Counted from the stretch's first letter, positions 32,066-42,369 are shown. The stretch: 64,000 bases of DNA from Aspidapion aeneum (GCA_963576565.1 OY755038.1:12787756-12851755), one strand, 5' to 3'. Numbers and translations: made by a program. Notes: generated from the sequence alone by a model not told the origin.

Positions 32066-32260
32066 CTATTTCCTACTTGCGGGCGTAAAAGTAGCATTTA
32101 CGCACAGAAATAGATATGTATCCAACAGTGGCAGTGGCACTTACTGCCTTTGACGGCTTGCTTGTGCAGCTGCCGTCACGACCGATTTCCGTACTTGTTA
32201 GATAAATTACTATTTCTGTGAAAACTACTTTTACGCACGCAAGTAGGAAAAACACTATTC
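32066..32260. mobile_element. Related foldback, TTTCCTACTTGCG ends
   Basis: TTCCTACTTGCGGGCGTAAAAG at the left (about 32071-32092) is mirrored by CTTTTACGCACGCAAGTAGGAAA at the right. The CCTAACT/AGTTAGGTA junction is shared with the preceding element, so the two foldbacks abut. The interior includes GCAGCTGCCGTCACG. Confidence 0.6.
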
Positions 32261-32568
32261 AGGTCTAGCAAAAATACTCTTCTCACAAAACTAATGTGTG
32301 TTAATAAAAACAATGATATATATAAACAAGGATATAATTTGTAGTGTAAAAAAAATTCTGTGGCAACCAACTTCGTTATCTTCATTTCCAACAGTTCCAA
32401 ATAAAAAGCATACCTATTATAGGTACTGCGTTAGGTGTAGAAAAAGGATAGAGCGCCTCTTTTATAGTTGTACCTTTCAACTTTCATTAAAAAGGTAAGA
32501 GAAAAGGCTGTTAGGTTTGGTATTTTTGGAATCAGAAAAATTTTTGTAAAAGAATTTTTAATAAATAC

Positions 32569-33165
32569 ACAGGATGTTCCATTTAAAAAATCCTAATTAT
32601 GTACAGCGTGATTGTTTATAAACCTTTACCCCCAAAAATTTGTTTGCGTTAGGTTCATTATAAAAATTGGTCAAACTTTTGTCAAATATGACGTTTATAG
32701 CCTTCAAGTTATGTAAAGATTGTGTTAATTTTTAAATGGGGCAGCCTGCTTGTTTTGCAAAACTTTTATACAGCTTTCCATCCTGATTTCAGAAATACCT
32801 TTATCTTTAGTGATTTAAAAAAAAATCCATAACTTGTGTAGCACGTTAGTCACATTAGTCTTATGGCAAAGTTTTTTTGATCTTTTGTCGAAACCACTAA
32901 AGATAAAGGTATAATAATAGGTTTTTATACTCGACATTTCGAAGACGTTGGACGTTCGGGATATCAACCCTTATTCAAATTTTGCACTACATACAGGGTG
33001 TTCCAGTTAAAAATTAACATAATTTTCACATAATTTAAAGGCTACAAATGTCACATTTGACAAAGGAAGCTAAAATGGTAGACTTTTATTTGAAGTTAAT
33101 AAGCCTATCAGCAAAAAAAATTTAAGGAGTGAAAGTTTATAACCGATCACACAGCATCAGATACG
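32569..33165. repeat. Inverted pair of element ends
   Basis: 32608-32760 and 32993-33165 are inverted, diverged copies sharing TGTTAATTTTTAA, GTCAAAT(a/g)TGAC and GTTTATAA blocks. The right arm opens with TACAGGGTGTTCC. About 230 bp of unrelated sequence separates them. Confidence 0.6.
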
Positions 33166-33720
33166 CTCAAAATTCTCAAAATTCAAGATCGACAACATCC
33201 GATCTTTCCCGAAGCTCTTTTTTTTCTTAAACTTGTGAAGAATTTTCTCCTGTAGCAGGAAAGTTTTTCCGCTGGAATGGCAAAGTAGCTTTTGCCAAGA
33301 CGTCTTTGCAATTCTAGCGAAATTTTTAGCTGGGCTAGCAAAGCTCTTTATACTAAAAAGACAGCATAAAGTCACTCTGCTGTAACACAAAAGAAACATA
33401 GCTGAGCTAGCTAAAAAATTTGGAATTAAATTCTGAAAAGTAGACTTTCCTAGTACAGGAAAGTCGCTTTGAAATACCAACAAAAATGTTTGCTATTCCA
33501 GCTAAGAAAAACTCAGAAAAGTTCTTTCCTGGCACCGTTTCCTCAGTGCTCTCTGTTTGATTCTCGCCTTTAAACGAAGAGAACGAATAACCGGACGGTC
33601 CGTTTCAGAATCCCAATTCAGGTGGAAAATAATATTACACTTCAAAATATATTTAAAAAAAAATATTTTTTTTTTATTAAAAACGTCTTTTTGCATTAGA
33701 TATAATAATATTTGGCATTA
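33166..33720. other. Degenerate CCAGCTAA/CAGGAAAG repeats
   Basis: Scattered motifs such as CCTGTAGCAGGAAAG, GCTATTCCAGCTAAG and CTAGTACAGGAAAGTCG resemble 30880-31260. No reading frame is convincing. Confidence 0.4.
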
Positions 33721-33907
33721 AACTAATGATAAATATACACAGGGTAGACGACTGGTCGCAAGGACCAAGACGGCTTTGCCCGAAGGGGAGAAAACTAGAG
33801 ATATCCCAAAAAAATTACCCCTAAAGTTAAATTCGCCCCGTCTGGGAAAACACACGTCTATTGAACTAAAACAAAGGAAAAAAATCGGCAACACGCTAGA
33901 AGCTTAC

Positions 33908-34041
33908 CTTCTTTCATTGAGCAGCAGTTCCAAAATTTCACTTGCGGCCGCGGCTTTTCTTGTGGTTGGAATTTCGGTCTTAAACTTAAAACCACGTGTG
34001 ACTTCTTTCAGTGTCTTGTCGGAAGTGATTTCTTCATTCTC
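33908..34041 (-). CDS. Candidate orphan internal exon (minus strand)
   Basis: On the minus strand an acceptor (pyrimidine-rich CCCCCTGTGTTTGACAG) precedes 134 bp that are open in one frame from its first base. The peptide begins ENEEITSDKTLKEVTRGF and ends SEILELLLNER. It is followed by AG|GTAAGC, a good donor. The composition looks protein-like rather than repeat-like, and none of the sequence recurs in the window. I do not recognise the protein, and no neighbouring exon was found within 500 bp. It could be an exon of a gene whose introns hold this transposon field, or chance. Confidence 0.35.
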
Positions 34042-34738
34042 CTGTCAAACACAGGGGGCGCTTCAAACTCCCAGCGTGTGTAAAACGCGCATGATTTTTG
34101 CCAAAATGATCAGGTAAAAAGAAAATAACTTTCAACAAAGAGAGAAATTATCACCTGATCAGAATTTGTCCCAAACAAGGAGTTTTATTTTAAAGGTTTT
34201 TGCTAAAATTGTGTTGGCCTTGGCTAAAAGTCCAAAAATATCAAAACAAACTTTAAGGCTAGGTTTTCCCCAAAAATTCTAAATAAAACAAAAACAAAAA
34301 TAACTGGCAGCATTAAACACAGGGTGTCCCATTTTTCTTATTCAATGTTATTGTTTAAATTAGATCGAAAAAAATCTGCTATTAAAAAATCATACTAATG
34401 TACTTACTTACATAGAAAAAAATAATGGTATGTTTATACAAAAAAAAACTAAGGTCTTCGATAAGAAAATATGAGTGAAACTGTACGAAACATTATATTA
34501 GAAAAATAAATTATGTCGTTGACATCATAAAAAATTTGAGGTCAAATGAAAAAATTCCAATTCGGATACAAAGTAAAAAAAAGTATTCTCGAAAGTTTGA
34601 TGAACAATAATTATATATCAAACAAGTTTCGTGGCTAATCGGGCAAAAAGGAGTTTTTTTTTGTTTCCCTTATATTTTTCCGTGGGTAGCCTGAAAGCTA
34701 AACCTCACGGGGGTCCAAGATCGAATGGACACCTAATA

Positions 34739-34786
34739 AGTGTTGACAGTTAACCGTTTCGTCCTTATGGGACTCCTCAGAACACT
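34739..34786 (-). ncRNA. Type I hammerhead ribozyme, unit 1
   Basis: Minus-strand order: stem I AGUGUU, core CUGAGGA (consensus CUGANGA), stem II GUCC-CAUAA-GGAC, core GAAA, stem III ACGG-UUAA-CUGU (with one G-U pair), cleavage triplet GUC, stem I AACACU. All invariant core bases are present and stem I pairs perfectly over 6 bp. Predicted cleavage is between 34745 and 34744. Confidence 0.88.
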
Positions 34787-35260
34787 GCTGGTCGATGTGA
34801 CAAATCTTGCGAAGTTAATCAGACGGTTTTGTCTCTAATTAAATGTAATTAGTGAGCGAACTATAGCAAGAGGCGCCATCTACCGATATACGAGAGAAAC
34901 AAAAAAAACCAAAAGCAGTCGAAAGAAAACACTGCTATACAATATCGATCAATGAAAAGATCGAATGCAAATAAAAGAAAACAACTATAGTCCGTGACCT
35001 ACGACAGCTCTTTGTCTTTCAGGCCGGATCAACACAGATTGCATTTTTACCCGTCTTCAAGACAGTGAGCGTCAATCAACGGAATTTTTAAGCCAAATAA
35101 TACTAACAAACGTGGAATTTCGTACCCGTGAATTTAAAAATCAAACAAGTTTCGTGGCTAATCGGGCAAAAAGGAGTTTTTTTTGTTTCCCTTATATTTT
35201 TCCGTGGGTAGCCTGAAAGCTAAACCTCACGGGGGTCCAAGATCTAATGGACACCTAATA

Positions 35261-35308
35261 AGTGTTGACAGTTAACCGTTTCGTCCTTATGGGACTCCTC
35301 AGAACACT
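35261..35308 (-). ncRNA. Type I hammerhead ribozyme, unit 2
   Basis: Identical over 48 nt to the ribozyme in unit 1; predicted cut after the GUC at 35269-35267. Lies 522 bp from unit 1, so two successive cuts would release a ~522-nt monomer. Confidence 0.88.
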
Positions 35309-35786
35309 GCTGGTCGATGTGACAAATCTTGCGAAGTTAATCAGACGGTTTTGTCTCTAATTAAATGTAATTAGTGAGCGAACTATAGCATGAGGCGCCA
35401 TCTACCGATATACGAGAGAAACAAAAAAAACCAAAAGCAGGCGAAAGAAAACACTGCTATACAATATCGATCAATGAAAAGATCGAATGCAAATAAAAGA
35501 AAACAACTATAGTCCGTGACCTACGACAGCTCTTTGTCTTTCAGGCCAGATCAACACAGATTGCATTTTTACCCGTCTTCAAGACAGTGAGCGTCAATCA
35601 ACGGAATTTTTAAGCCAAATAATACTAACAAACGTGGAATTTGGTACCCGTCAATTTAAAAATCAAACAAGTTTCGTGGCTAATCGGGCAAAAAGGAGTT
35701 TTTTTTGTTTCCCTTATATTTTTCCGTGGGTAGCCTGAAAGCTAAACCTCACGGGGGTCCAAGATCTAATGGACACCTACCTAATA

Positions 35787-35834
35787 AGTGTTGACAGTTA
35801 ACCGTTTCGTCCTTATGGGACTCCTCAGAACACT
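35787..35834 (-). ncRNA. Type I hammerhead ribozyme, unit 3
   Basis: Same 48-nt sequence and fold; the spacing to unit 2 is 526 bp because of a 4-bp duplication just beside stem I (CACCTACCTAAT), outside the core. Confidence 0.88.
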
Positions 35835-36309
35835 GCTGGTCGATGTGACAAATCTTGCGAAGTTAATCAGACGGTTTTGTCTCTAATTAAATGTAATTAG
35901 TGAGCGAACTATAGCAAGAGGCGCCATCTACCGATATACGAGAGAAACAAAAAAAACCAAAAGCAGGCGAAAGAAAACACTGCTATACAATATCGATCAA
36001 TGAAAAGATCGAATGCAAATAAAAGAAAACAACTATAGTCCGTGACCTACGACAGCTCTTTGTCTTTCAGGCCGGATCAACACAGATTGCATTTTTACCC
36101 GTCTTCAAGACAGTGAGCGTCAATCAACGGAATTTTTAAGCCAAATAATACTAACAAACGTGGAATTTCGTACCCGTGAATTTAAAAATCAAACAAGTTT
36201 CGTGGCTAATCGGGCAAAAAGGAGTTTTTTTTTGTTTCCCTTATATTTTTCCGTGGGTAGCCTGAAAGCTAAACCTCACGGGGGTCCAAGATCTAATGGA
36301 CACCTAATA

Positions 36310-36357
36310 AGTGTTGACAGTTAACCGTTTCGTCCTTATGGGACTCCTCAGAACACT
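36310..36357 (-). ncRNA. Type I hammerhead ribozyme, unit 4
   Basis: Same sequence and fold as units 1-3, 523 bp after unit 3. This unit is otherwise incomplete at its distal side. Confidence 0.88.
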
Positions 36358-36795
36358 GCTGGTCGATGTGACAAATCTTGCGAAGTTAATCAGACGGTTT
36401 TGTCTCTAATTAAATGTAATTAGTGAGCGAACTATAGCAAGAGGCGCCATCTACCGATATACGAGAGAAACAAAAAAAAACTAAAAGCAGGCGAAAGAAA
36501 ACACTGCTACAATATCGATCAATGAAAAGATCGAATGCAAATAAAAGAAAACAACTATAGTCCGTGACCTACGACAGCTCTTTATCTGTCATGCCGGATC
36601 AACACAGATTGCATTTTCTTTTCTTTTCATTGATCGATATTGTATAGCAGTGTTTTCTTTCGCCTGCTTTTGGTTTTTTTTGTTTCTCTCGTATATCGGT
36701 AGATGGCGCCTCTTGCTATAGTTCGCTCACTAATTACATTTAATTAGAGACAAAACCGTCTGATTAACTTCGCAAGATTTGTCACATCGACCAGC

Positions 36796-36843
36796 AGTGT
36801 TCTGAGGAGTCCCATAAGGACGAAACGGTTAACTGTCAACACT
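36796..36843 (+). ncRNA. Type I hammerhead ribozyme, inverted unit A
   Basis: Plus-strand copy: AGTGTT 36796-36801, CTGAGGA 36802-36808, GTCC/GGAC 36809-36812 and 36818-36821, GAAA 36822-36825, GTC 36835-36837, AACACT 36838-36843. Predicted cut after 36837. Confidence 0.88.
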
Positions 36844-37309
36844 TATTAGGTGTCCATTAGATCTTGGACCCCCGTGAGGTTTAGCTTTCAGGCTACCCAC
36901 GGAAAAATATAAGGGAAACAAAAAAAACTCCTTTTTGCCCGATTAGCCACGAAACTTGTTTGATTTTTAAATTCACGGGTACGAAATTCCACGTTTGTTA
37001 GTATTATTTGGCTTAAAAATTCCGTTGATTGACGCTCACTGTCTTGAAGACGGGTAAAAATGCAATCTGTGTTGATCCGGCCTGAAAGACAAAGAGCTGT
37101 CGTAGGTCACGGACTATAGTTGTTTTCTTTTATTTGCATTCGATCTTTTCATTGATCGATATTGTATAGCAGTGTTTTCTTTCGCCTGCTTTTGGTTTTT
37201 TTTGTTTCTCTCGTATATCGGTAGATGGCGCCTCTTGCTATAGTTCGCTCACTTTAATTAGAGACAAAACCGTCTGATTAACTTCGCAAGATTTGTCACA
37301 TCGACCAGC

Positions 37310-37357
37310 AGTGTTCTGAGGAGTCCCGTAAGGACGAAACGGTTAACTGTCAACACT
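37310..37357 (+). ncRNA. Type I hammerhead ribozyme, inverted unit B
   Basis: Same fold; the only change among all six copies is A to G in the stem II loop (CAUAA to CGUAA), a position free to vary. Predicted cut after 37351. Confidence 0.88.
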
Positions 37358-37530
37358 TATTAGGTGTCCATTAGATCTTGGACCCCCGTGAGGTTTAGCT
37401 TTCAGGCTACCCACGGAAAAATATAAGGGAAACAAAAAAAAACTCCTTTTTACCCGATTAGCCACGAAACTTGTTTGATTTTTAAATTCACGGGTACGAA
37501 ATTCCACGTTTGTTAATAATCATATATATA

Positions 37531-38052
37531 CAGTATGTCCGCGGATGTGGTTGATATGAGGGCACATGGACCGACCAAAAATATAAAGATACGTTAAAAA
37601 ATCACTCTTAATAAAAAATTTTGCTTCTCTAGAAAATAAGATTTGTCGAGACGAAAATTTCATATATCATACAGGGTCCTCAAAGATTAGCAAAGCACGA
37701 ATTCCGCTGGAGTAAACTAAGGGTAGTTTTGAAATGATCCCACCTTCTCAGATCTCGAATATCAATAAATTTTGCCGATATAATTTTCTCCCAAAAATTT
37801 TAAATTTGTCAGCAAAAGGCAAGAAGGTGGGATCATTTGAAACAATTTTTCCCTTTACCATTTTGTTCGAAGTTGAAAACTAAAGGTATTCTTTAGCGAA
37901 ATTCATGTTCTCTTAATTTTTGAGGAGATATGAGATTTTTATTTTGACAAAAAATATTATTTTCTGTACACGCAAATTTTTGATCAAGAGTGACTTTTTG
38001 TCATATTTTTAAATTTTTGGTCCACTTGTCCTCTTGTCAACAAAATCCGCGC
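37531..38052. mobile_element. CAGTATGTCCGCGG foldback, right end cut by LINE
   Basis: The left arm CAGTATGTCCGCGGATGTGG is preceded by TA. The right arm contains GGTCCACTTGTCCTCTTGTC and AAATCCGCG, the diverged complement of the left arm. It breaks off at about 38052 where the LINE begins. Inner ATGATCCCACCTTCT / AGAAGGTGGGATCAT blocks are exact inverted repeats. Confidence 0.7.
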
Positions 38053-39240
38053 GGTGTCCGCAAGGAGAGTTTTCCTGGTATTTAAAAACATGTGCATGTG
38101 AAACTGCTGGCCCTAAAACTTTGGTCCAACGTACACCGGTCTATGTTTTAAGTAATGAGTAACAGCCCTAATAAGGGAACAAGAGTTGGATGCAACCCTA
38201 GGAATGATATCCGACGTCATGCCCAACACGGTGTACAGCAGAAAGCTATACAACATTATCCTCCCGGAGAGGGACGACTGGTTAAAGAACAGGACCAATT
38301 TTTCAAATAACGATAGCTTCTGGTATACCGACTGATCCAAAATGCCTTCGGGCGTTGGATCTGGAGTTGTTAGTATTCAAGAAAAAGTCGAGATTAAACA
38401 TAGTCTCGGCCAATTGGCTACTATATTTCAGGCCGAACTCGTAGCCATTGAACTGTGTGCCCCGTGGATTACTGACCACGAATGGACCAACAGGACAATA
38501 AAAATCTTCTCCGATAGTCAAGCAGCCTTAAGAGCGCTTGATTCCTATACGGTCTCATCGAGAACCGTGAGGAGCTGTAAAGATTCGCTGAATGCGCTTG
38601 GTAGCGCTAACAATATATCATTAGTATGGATACCAGGACATTCTGGGCACGAGGGAAATGAGGCCGCAGACCTAGCAGCGAGGGAAGCGGCATCTGCAGA
38701 ATATTTCGGCCCCGAGCCAGCCCTGGGGATATCATACAATGCTGCTAAATCAACCATATCAAAATGGATGGAGAATAGCATCCAACAATACTGGATAAAT
38801 ATGCCAGAACTGGCTCACTCTAAAGAGTTCATTAAAGGACCTTGTAGAAACAGAGCCAGGAACATTATTGGACTTACCAGACAGGAGATACGTATAGTGA
38901 CTGGTCTTTATACGGGTCACTGTCGACTGAGAGTACCCATGCACAGAATGGGACTAACAGAAGAGACCGAATGTAGACTCTGTATGGAGGATGACGAAAC
39001 AGTCAGACATGTACTGTGCGAATGTCCGGCTATTGCACGTTTACGTCAGAATACTTTCGGTAAACTTCAAATCGACTCAGAAGATCTGAACAGTGTCTCA
39101 CCCAAACTGATAGCCGGCCTTTTTGGAGGATTAGGCATACAGTGGTGAGAAACCACTCAAAAGTGAGCCACAATAGACCCACTGGTGGTCGCAGTGGAAG
39201 GGCTGCAAGGCCCACTCACATATGAATCATCATCATCATC
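38052..39240 (+). pseudogene. LINE with RNase H domain, internally deleted
   Basis: Starts at the RT motif RCPQGEFSW. The remaining RT palm (including YADD) is deleted and the frame continues through a broken linker. The RNase H domain begins at YTD followed by a stop (TGA where Gly is expected, 38334-38336), then SKMPSGVGSG, QAELVAIELCA, KIFSDSQAALRAL, VWIPGHSGHEGNEAADLAA. A C-terminal CCHC motif CRLCMEDDETVRHVLCE follows, ending at a TGA (39146-39148). The 3' tail contains ATCATCATCATCATCA (39226-39241). RNase H plus CCHC points to the I/R1/LOA group. Non-functional. Confidence 0.85.
38342..39148 (+). CDS. RNase H and CCHC region of the LINE (open frame)
   Basis: A 268-codon frame carrying three of the four RNase H acidic residues (E of QAEL, D of FSDSQ, D of NEAAD); the first D lies just upstream before the TGA. 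After the domain, KGPCRNRARNIIGLTR leads to the zinc-knuckle-like CRLC...H...C. In an active element this would be the C-terminus of ORF2. Here it has no own promoter and is probably not expressed. Confidence 0.75.
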   Translation: MPSGVGSGVVSIQEKVEIKHSLGQLATIFQAELVAIELCAPWITDHEWTNRTIKIFSDSQAALRALDSYTVSSRTVRSCKDSLNALGSANNISLVWIPGHSGHEGNEAADLAAREAASAEYFGPEPALGISYNAAKSTISKWMENSIQQYWINMPELAHSKEFIKGPCRNRARNIIGLTRQEIRIVTGLYTGHCRLRVPMHRMGLTEETECRLCMEDDETVRHVLCECPAIARLRQNTFGKLQIDSEDLNSVSPKLIAGLFGGLGIQW

Positions 39241-39241
39241 A

Positions 39242-39743
39242 ACAGGCTGAATTTGTGTAAATAGCTTCGTTTTGTCGAGACGCCTAACTTTTTCCTCTGC
39301 GAAAATTCTTGAAGGTGATTGTAAAAAAGTAGTAACAAATATGTTTTTACTTAAATCTGAGTATTTTATGACATCAAACATGAAAAAAGGTTTGTCCTTC
39401 AAGTTAGATGCTTTGAAGGTCGTGTGCCTCACCCCAAACATGTCCAACGATTATACCCTAGACAGGATTGCTCAGTTTGCCGAATCTGTCTGCAATCGAT
39501 GTTCAAGGTCAAACTCGCTGTTACGTCACCACTTGTGCTGGGCAGAAAGCGCGCCTATCGTTATATTGGATTTTATGTGCTTTTAGAGCTATTTTCTTTA
39601 TGCAAATTAAATTTTATGCAAAATTGACGCATTGTACATTTAAAAATATTGTCTTTACAGAGATGATAAATGATTTTATATTTGAAATATCTGTTAAATA
39701 AATTAAATTTAAATACTTAAAGTGAAAAAAAGATACACATAAT
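39242..39743. other. No recognised gene
   Basis: Overlapping short frames on both strands (39157-39447 minus, 39272-39586 plus) match nothing I know. The region is not repeated elsewhere in the window. Confidence 0.35.
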
Positions 39744-39744
39744 T

Positions 39745-39812
39745 AGAGTCCCTGTATGTTGACATATTTGGATATATTAATACATCCAAATATGTCAACA
39801 TACAGGGACTCT
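39745..39812. mobile_element. 68-bp palindrome with 9-bp TSD
   Basis: AGAGTCCCTGTATGTTGACA at the left is mirrored exactly at the right. ACACATAAT flanks it at 39735-39743 and 39813-39821. See the shorter sibling at 42259-42309. Confidence 0.88.
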
Positions 39813-39833
39813 ACACATAATGTAGTACCTATA

Positions 39834-40573
39834 CAGGGTGTCCCATAACTTAGGGGCCATAGGCCAACAGGTGATAGAGGAGGTCATGTCTGATTAAAAA
39901 GTTCCTATAATGCATGGGTCAAAACTCTTTCTTTGTAGAGATACAGAGCATCAAAGTTGGCAATTTTTTTAACTTTTTTGATAATAACTTTTTCAAAAAA
40001 CGCAGTAAAAACATGAAATTGGGTAAAGTAGTGTATCAGAACAAGAGCAATAAATTGAAATAAAACTTATTTTGAGAAAAATTTGTCGGTCAATTTTTTT
40101 TAGAAAAAACTATTTTTTTGGTATAAACTTTTCTAAATGCCATATTAAACGCAATGTTTTTTTTTAATATTTTTTGATAATAAAAACAAGCCTTTAGCGA
40201 CACATAATAATAAATAAAATATTATTGATATTTTTTAAAAGAATAAGTAAGCAAAAATTAATTTTAAAAAAATATATTATTTTTATACATTTTTGGAGGT
40301 AATTCTGACAGCCTGTATCTTCTTAACTTGTAACTTTATTAAAAAAAGGAGTATCAAATTTTTCAGTCACAATTAGCTGAGTATTCATCTGTCTGTGATA
40401 GATTTTCTTTTTTTTGCAAAACCCTTTTTCCCCCACTCCTCTAACATTAAAAATCCTATATCTTAAAAACAGATATGTGTTGACCCCATGTTATATAAAC
40501 TTTTTTTTCGGAAATAATCTCTCTCACCTCTATCACCTGCTGCACTATGGCCTCCAAGTTATGGGACACCCTG
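39834..40573. mobile_element. CAGGGTGTCCCATAACTT element, copy 1
   Basis: Ends CAGGGTGTCCCATAACTTAG and AAGTTATGGGACACCCTG with TA on both sides; further in, CAACAGGTGATAGAGGAG pairs with a diverged CTCTATCACCTGCTG. A second, shorter copy is at 46593-47085. AT-rich interior, no transposase. Confidence 0.85.
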
Positions 40574-41344
40574 TATAATTTGTCCAATTGTTTTAAATGT
40601 AAAGAAATTATTTTGCGATAATAATTAAAAACGGAAATATAGGTAGACGAAAAATTTATTGATTTATTTAAAAAATGAAAAGCACAAATATTGTTCTATA
40701 GAAAATAGACAAAAAACAAAAAGAAAAAATATGCACATAATGTATAGTTTAATTATTACAACCGCTTTTTAAAGCATGTTAAGAGATTATTAATTAGATA
40801 ATTAAAAAAAGATTTATTATTACATTTTTACAAGAAAACAGAAAAGTACAGATACATACAATAAATTAAAAATATTAATATAAATAATAATATTTAATTT
40901 AGAAAAATATTCCTTTTCAATTCACAATCTTTTGTAATTTTCTTGATAGATATTATTAAACAAGAAGCCCATTTGCTGAGAAAATCGTGGCCATTTTTTT
41001 TACCCTGTAGGTAAACAAACGTTCTTCTCTGTCCTGAATCGAATTTTTACACACTGTTAACAAACAAAACGTGAAAATGTTTATTTATATGTCTTTTCTT
41101 AGTAGCACTGCACTGAAACAATCCAAAAAACAGAAACTATTCAGCGAAATATCAACAAAACTCTTTTGAAAATACGAATAACATCATATAGAACGAACGC
41201 AAACAAAGGATTTAGCACAAGTGGTGACGTCACGCCGCTCTCCTCACCCCGCACAATTTGTTAACACAGGTTAAATGGAACTAAGCAGTCCTTTATGTCT
41301 ATAGTCCTTGAAACATGTCAACATAACGAGAAAAAGCTAATATT
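40574..41344. other. AT-rich, no recognised feature
   Basis: Very AT-rich to about 40970, then mixed composition with a GTGACGTCACGCC string at 41222-41234 that resembles a CRE-like palindrome. No frames worth reporting. Confidence 0.35.
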
Positions 41345-42050
41345 AGGGACTTATTGCAATAAAGCCAGGCAGTAATTGTGCCGGGCACTATTGTGACAGT
41401 TTCGCATTATAAGAACAGCTGTCTTCTTTCAAAATTAGACCTTTGTGTATTATAAGAGCCGGAATTAATAGTGCCGTCATTACTAGAGAATTAGGGACCT
41501 ATTGCAATAGTGTCAGGCACAAATTGTGCCCGGCACTATATTGACAGTTTCGCATTACAAACTAACAGTTGATCTTTCAAAATCGACATACCAAAGTCGA
41601 ATTTATAAATCCCGTCATTTATTTTCCATAATAGTGGCGTCACTATTAAATCCGGCTCGTATAAATACACAAAGGCCTAATTTTAAAAGCACACAGCTGT
41701 TCTTATAATGAGAAACTGTCAATATAGTGCCCAGCACAATTTGTACCTGGCACTATTGCAATAGGTCCCTATTATTGAAATACAGCCAGGCTATAATTGT
41801 GCCAGTCACTATTTTGACACATTCACATTGAAAACAGACAGTTGATCCTTCAAAATTGATATACCAAGTCGAATTTAAAACTTTCATCGTTTATTTTCAA
41901 TTAATAAAAGAAGGCACTATTTATTCCGGTTCATATAGTAAACAAAGGCCGTGTGTTGAAAGATCACAGCTGATATTACAATGTGAAGGTGTCAAAATTG
42001 TGCCTGGCACTATTATAGCCTGGCTTTATTTCAATAATTCTCTATTCTCA
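41345..42050. mobile_element. Cluster of GGGACTTATTGCAATA palindromic MITEs
   Basis: At least three members: 41345-41494 (left half), 41495-41770 (complete, ends AGGGACCTATTGCAATAG and CTATTGCAATAGGTCCCT) and about 41772-42045 (diverged). They share GTGCC(G)GGCACTAT subterminal blocks and the internal AAAGTCGAATTTATAAAT. This is the family that hosts the LINE at 3718-5250. Confidence 0.75.
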
Positions 42051-42258
42051 GATATCATCCTCATATTCCACCAAACTTTTGTAAGGGTGCAAGATGATTA
42101 GAAGGTTAAAATCTTCAAGATTTAGCATTTCTCATTTTGAATTCAAGTTACCCGCCATGTACCGCATGCCAACTGTTATATTTGACATGTATTTGACTTT
42201 GTCATCTGTGTTTGTCACATTCGCCATCTCTGTTTTAAATTTAATTTTAGTGTAAGCT

Positions 42259-42309
42259 AGAGTCCCTGTATGTTGACATAATCCAAATATGTCAACATAC
42301 AGGGACTCT
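42259..42309. mobile_element. 51-bp palindrome with 10-bp TSD
   Basis: Same terminal sequence as 39745-39812 (AGAGTCCCTGTATGTTGACA and complement). Flanked by perfect AGTGTAAGCT at 42249-42258 and 42310-42319. Confidence 0.9.
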
Positions 42310-42369
42310 AGTGTAAGCTAATGAAGCCGCTCTCAAAAATTAAGGATTACCATACATTTAAAAAAACTC

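Larger units (their letters stand above)
34619..36617 (-). repeat. ~522-bp satellite, four direct units (last partial)
   Basis: Units begin at about 34619, 35141, 35663 and 36189, repeating every 522-526 bp at very high identity; the third unit has a 4-bp CTAC duplication. Shared landmarks are CAAACAAGTTTCGTGGCTAA, GGTAGCCTGAAAGCTAAACC, AGGCGCCATCTACCGATATA and GACAGTGAGCGTCAATCAAC. No unit has a significant open frame. On the minus strand every unit holds a hammerhead ribozyme fold. The fourth unit stops about 95 bp early at the inversion point. Confidence 0.95.
36618..37517 (+). repeat. Same satellite, inverted units (about 1.7)
   Basis: The array reverses at about 36617: the following sequence is the reverse complement of the unit, starting mid-unit at TTTCATTGATCGATATTG, running through one complete period and ending at CCACGTTTGTTA (37515). 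The array flanks are alike: AATAATTATATAT on the left (34606-34618) and AATAATCATATAT on the right (37516-37528), a possible target duplication with one mismatch. Confidence 0.93.

Noticed and set aside
33776..34117. Plus-strand 113-codon frame
   Set aside because: It overlaps the better-supported minus-strand exon candidate, has no recognised motif and looks like its shadow.
34619..37517. Coding or tRNA-derived SINE interpretation of the 522-bp repeat
   Set aside because: No open frame is conserved among units, I see no A/B box pair and no poly(A) tail; the constant feature is the hammerhead fold.
38053..39148. Host RNase H1 gene
   Set aside because: The domain follows an RT RCPQG motif and is followed by a CCHC knuckle and an (ATC)n tail, so it belongs to a LINE.
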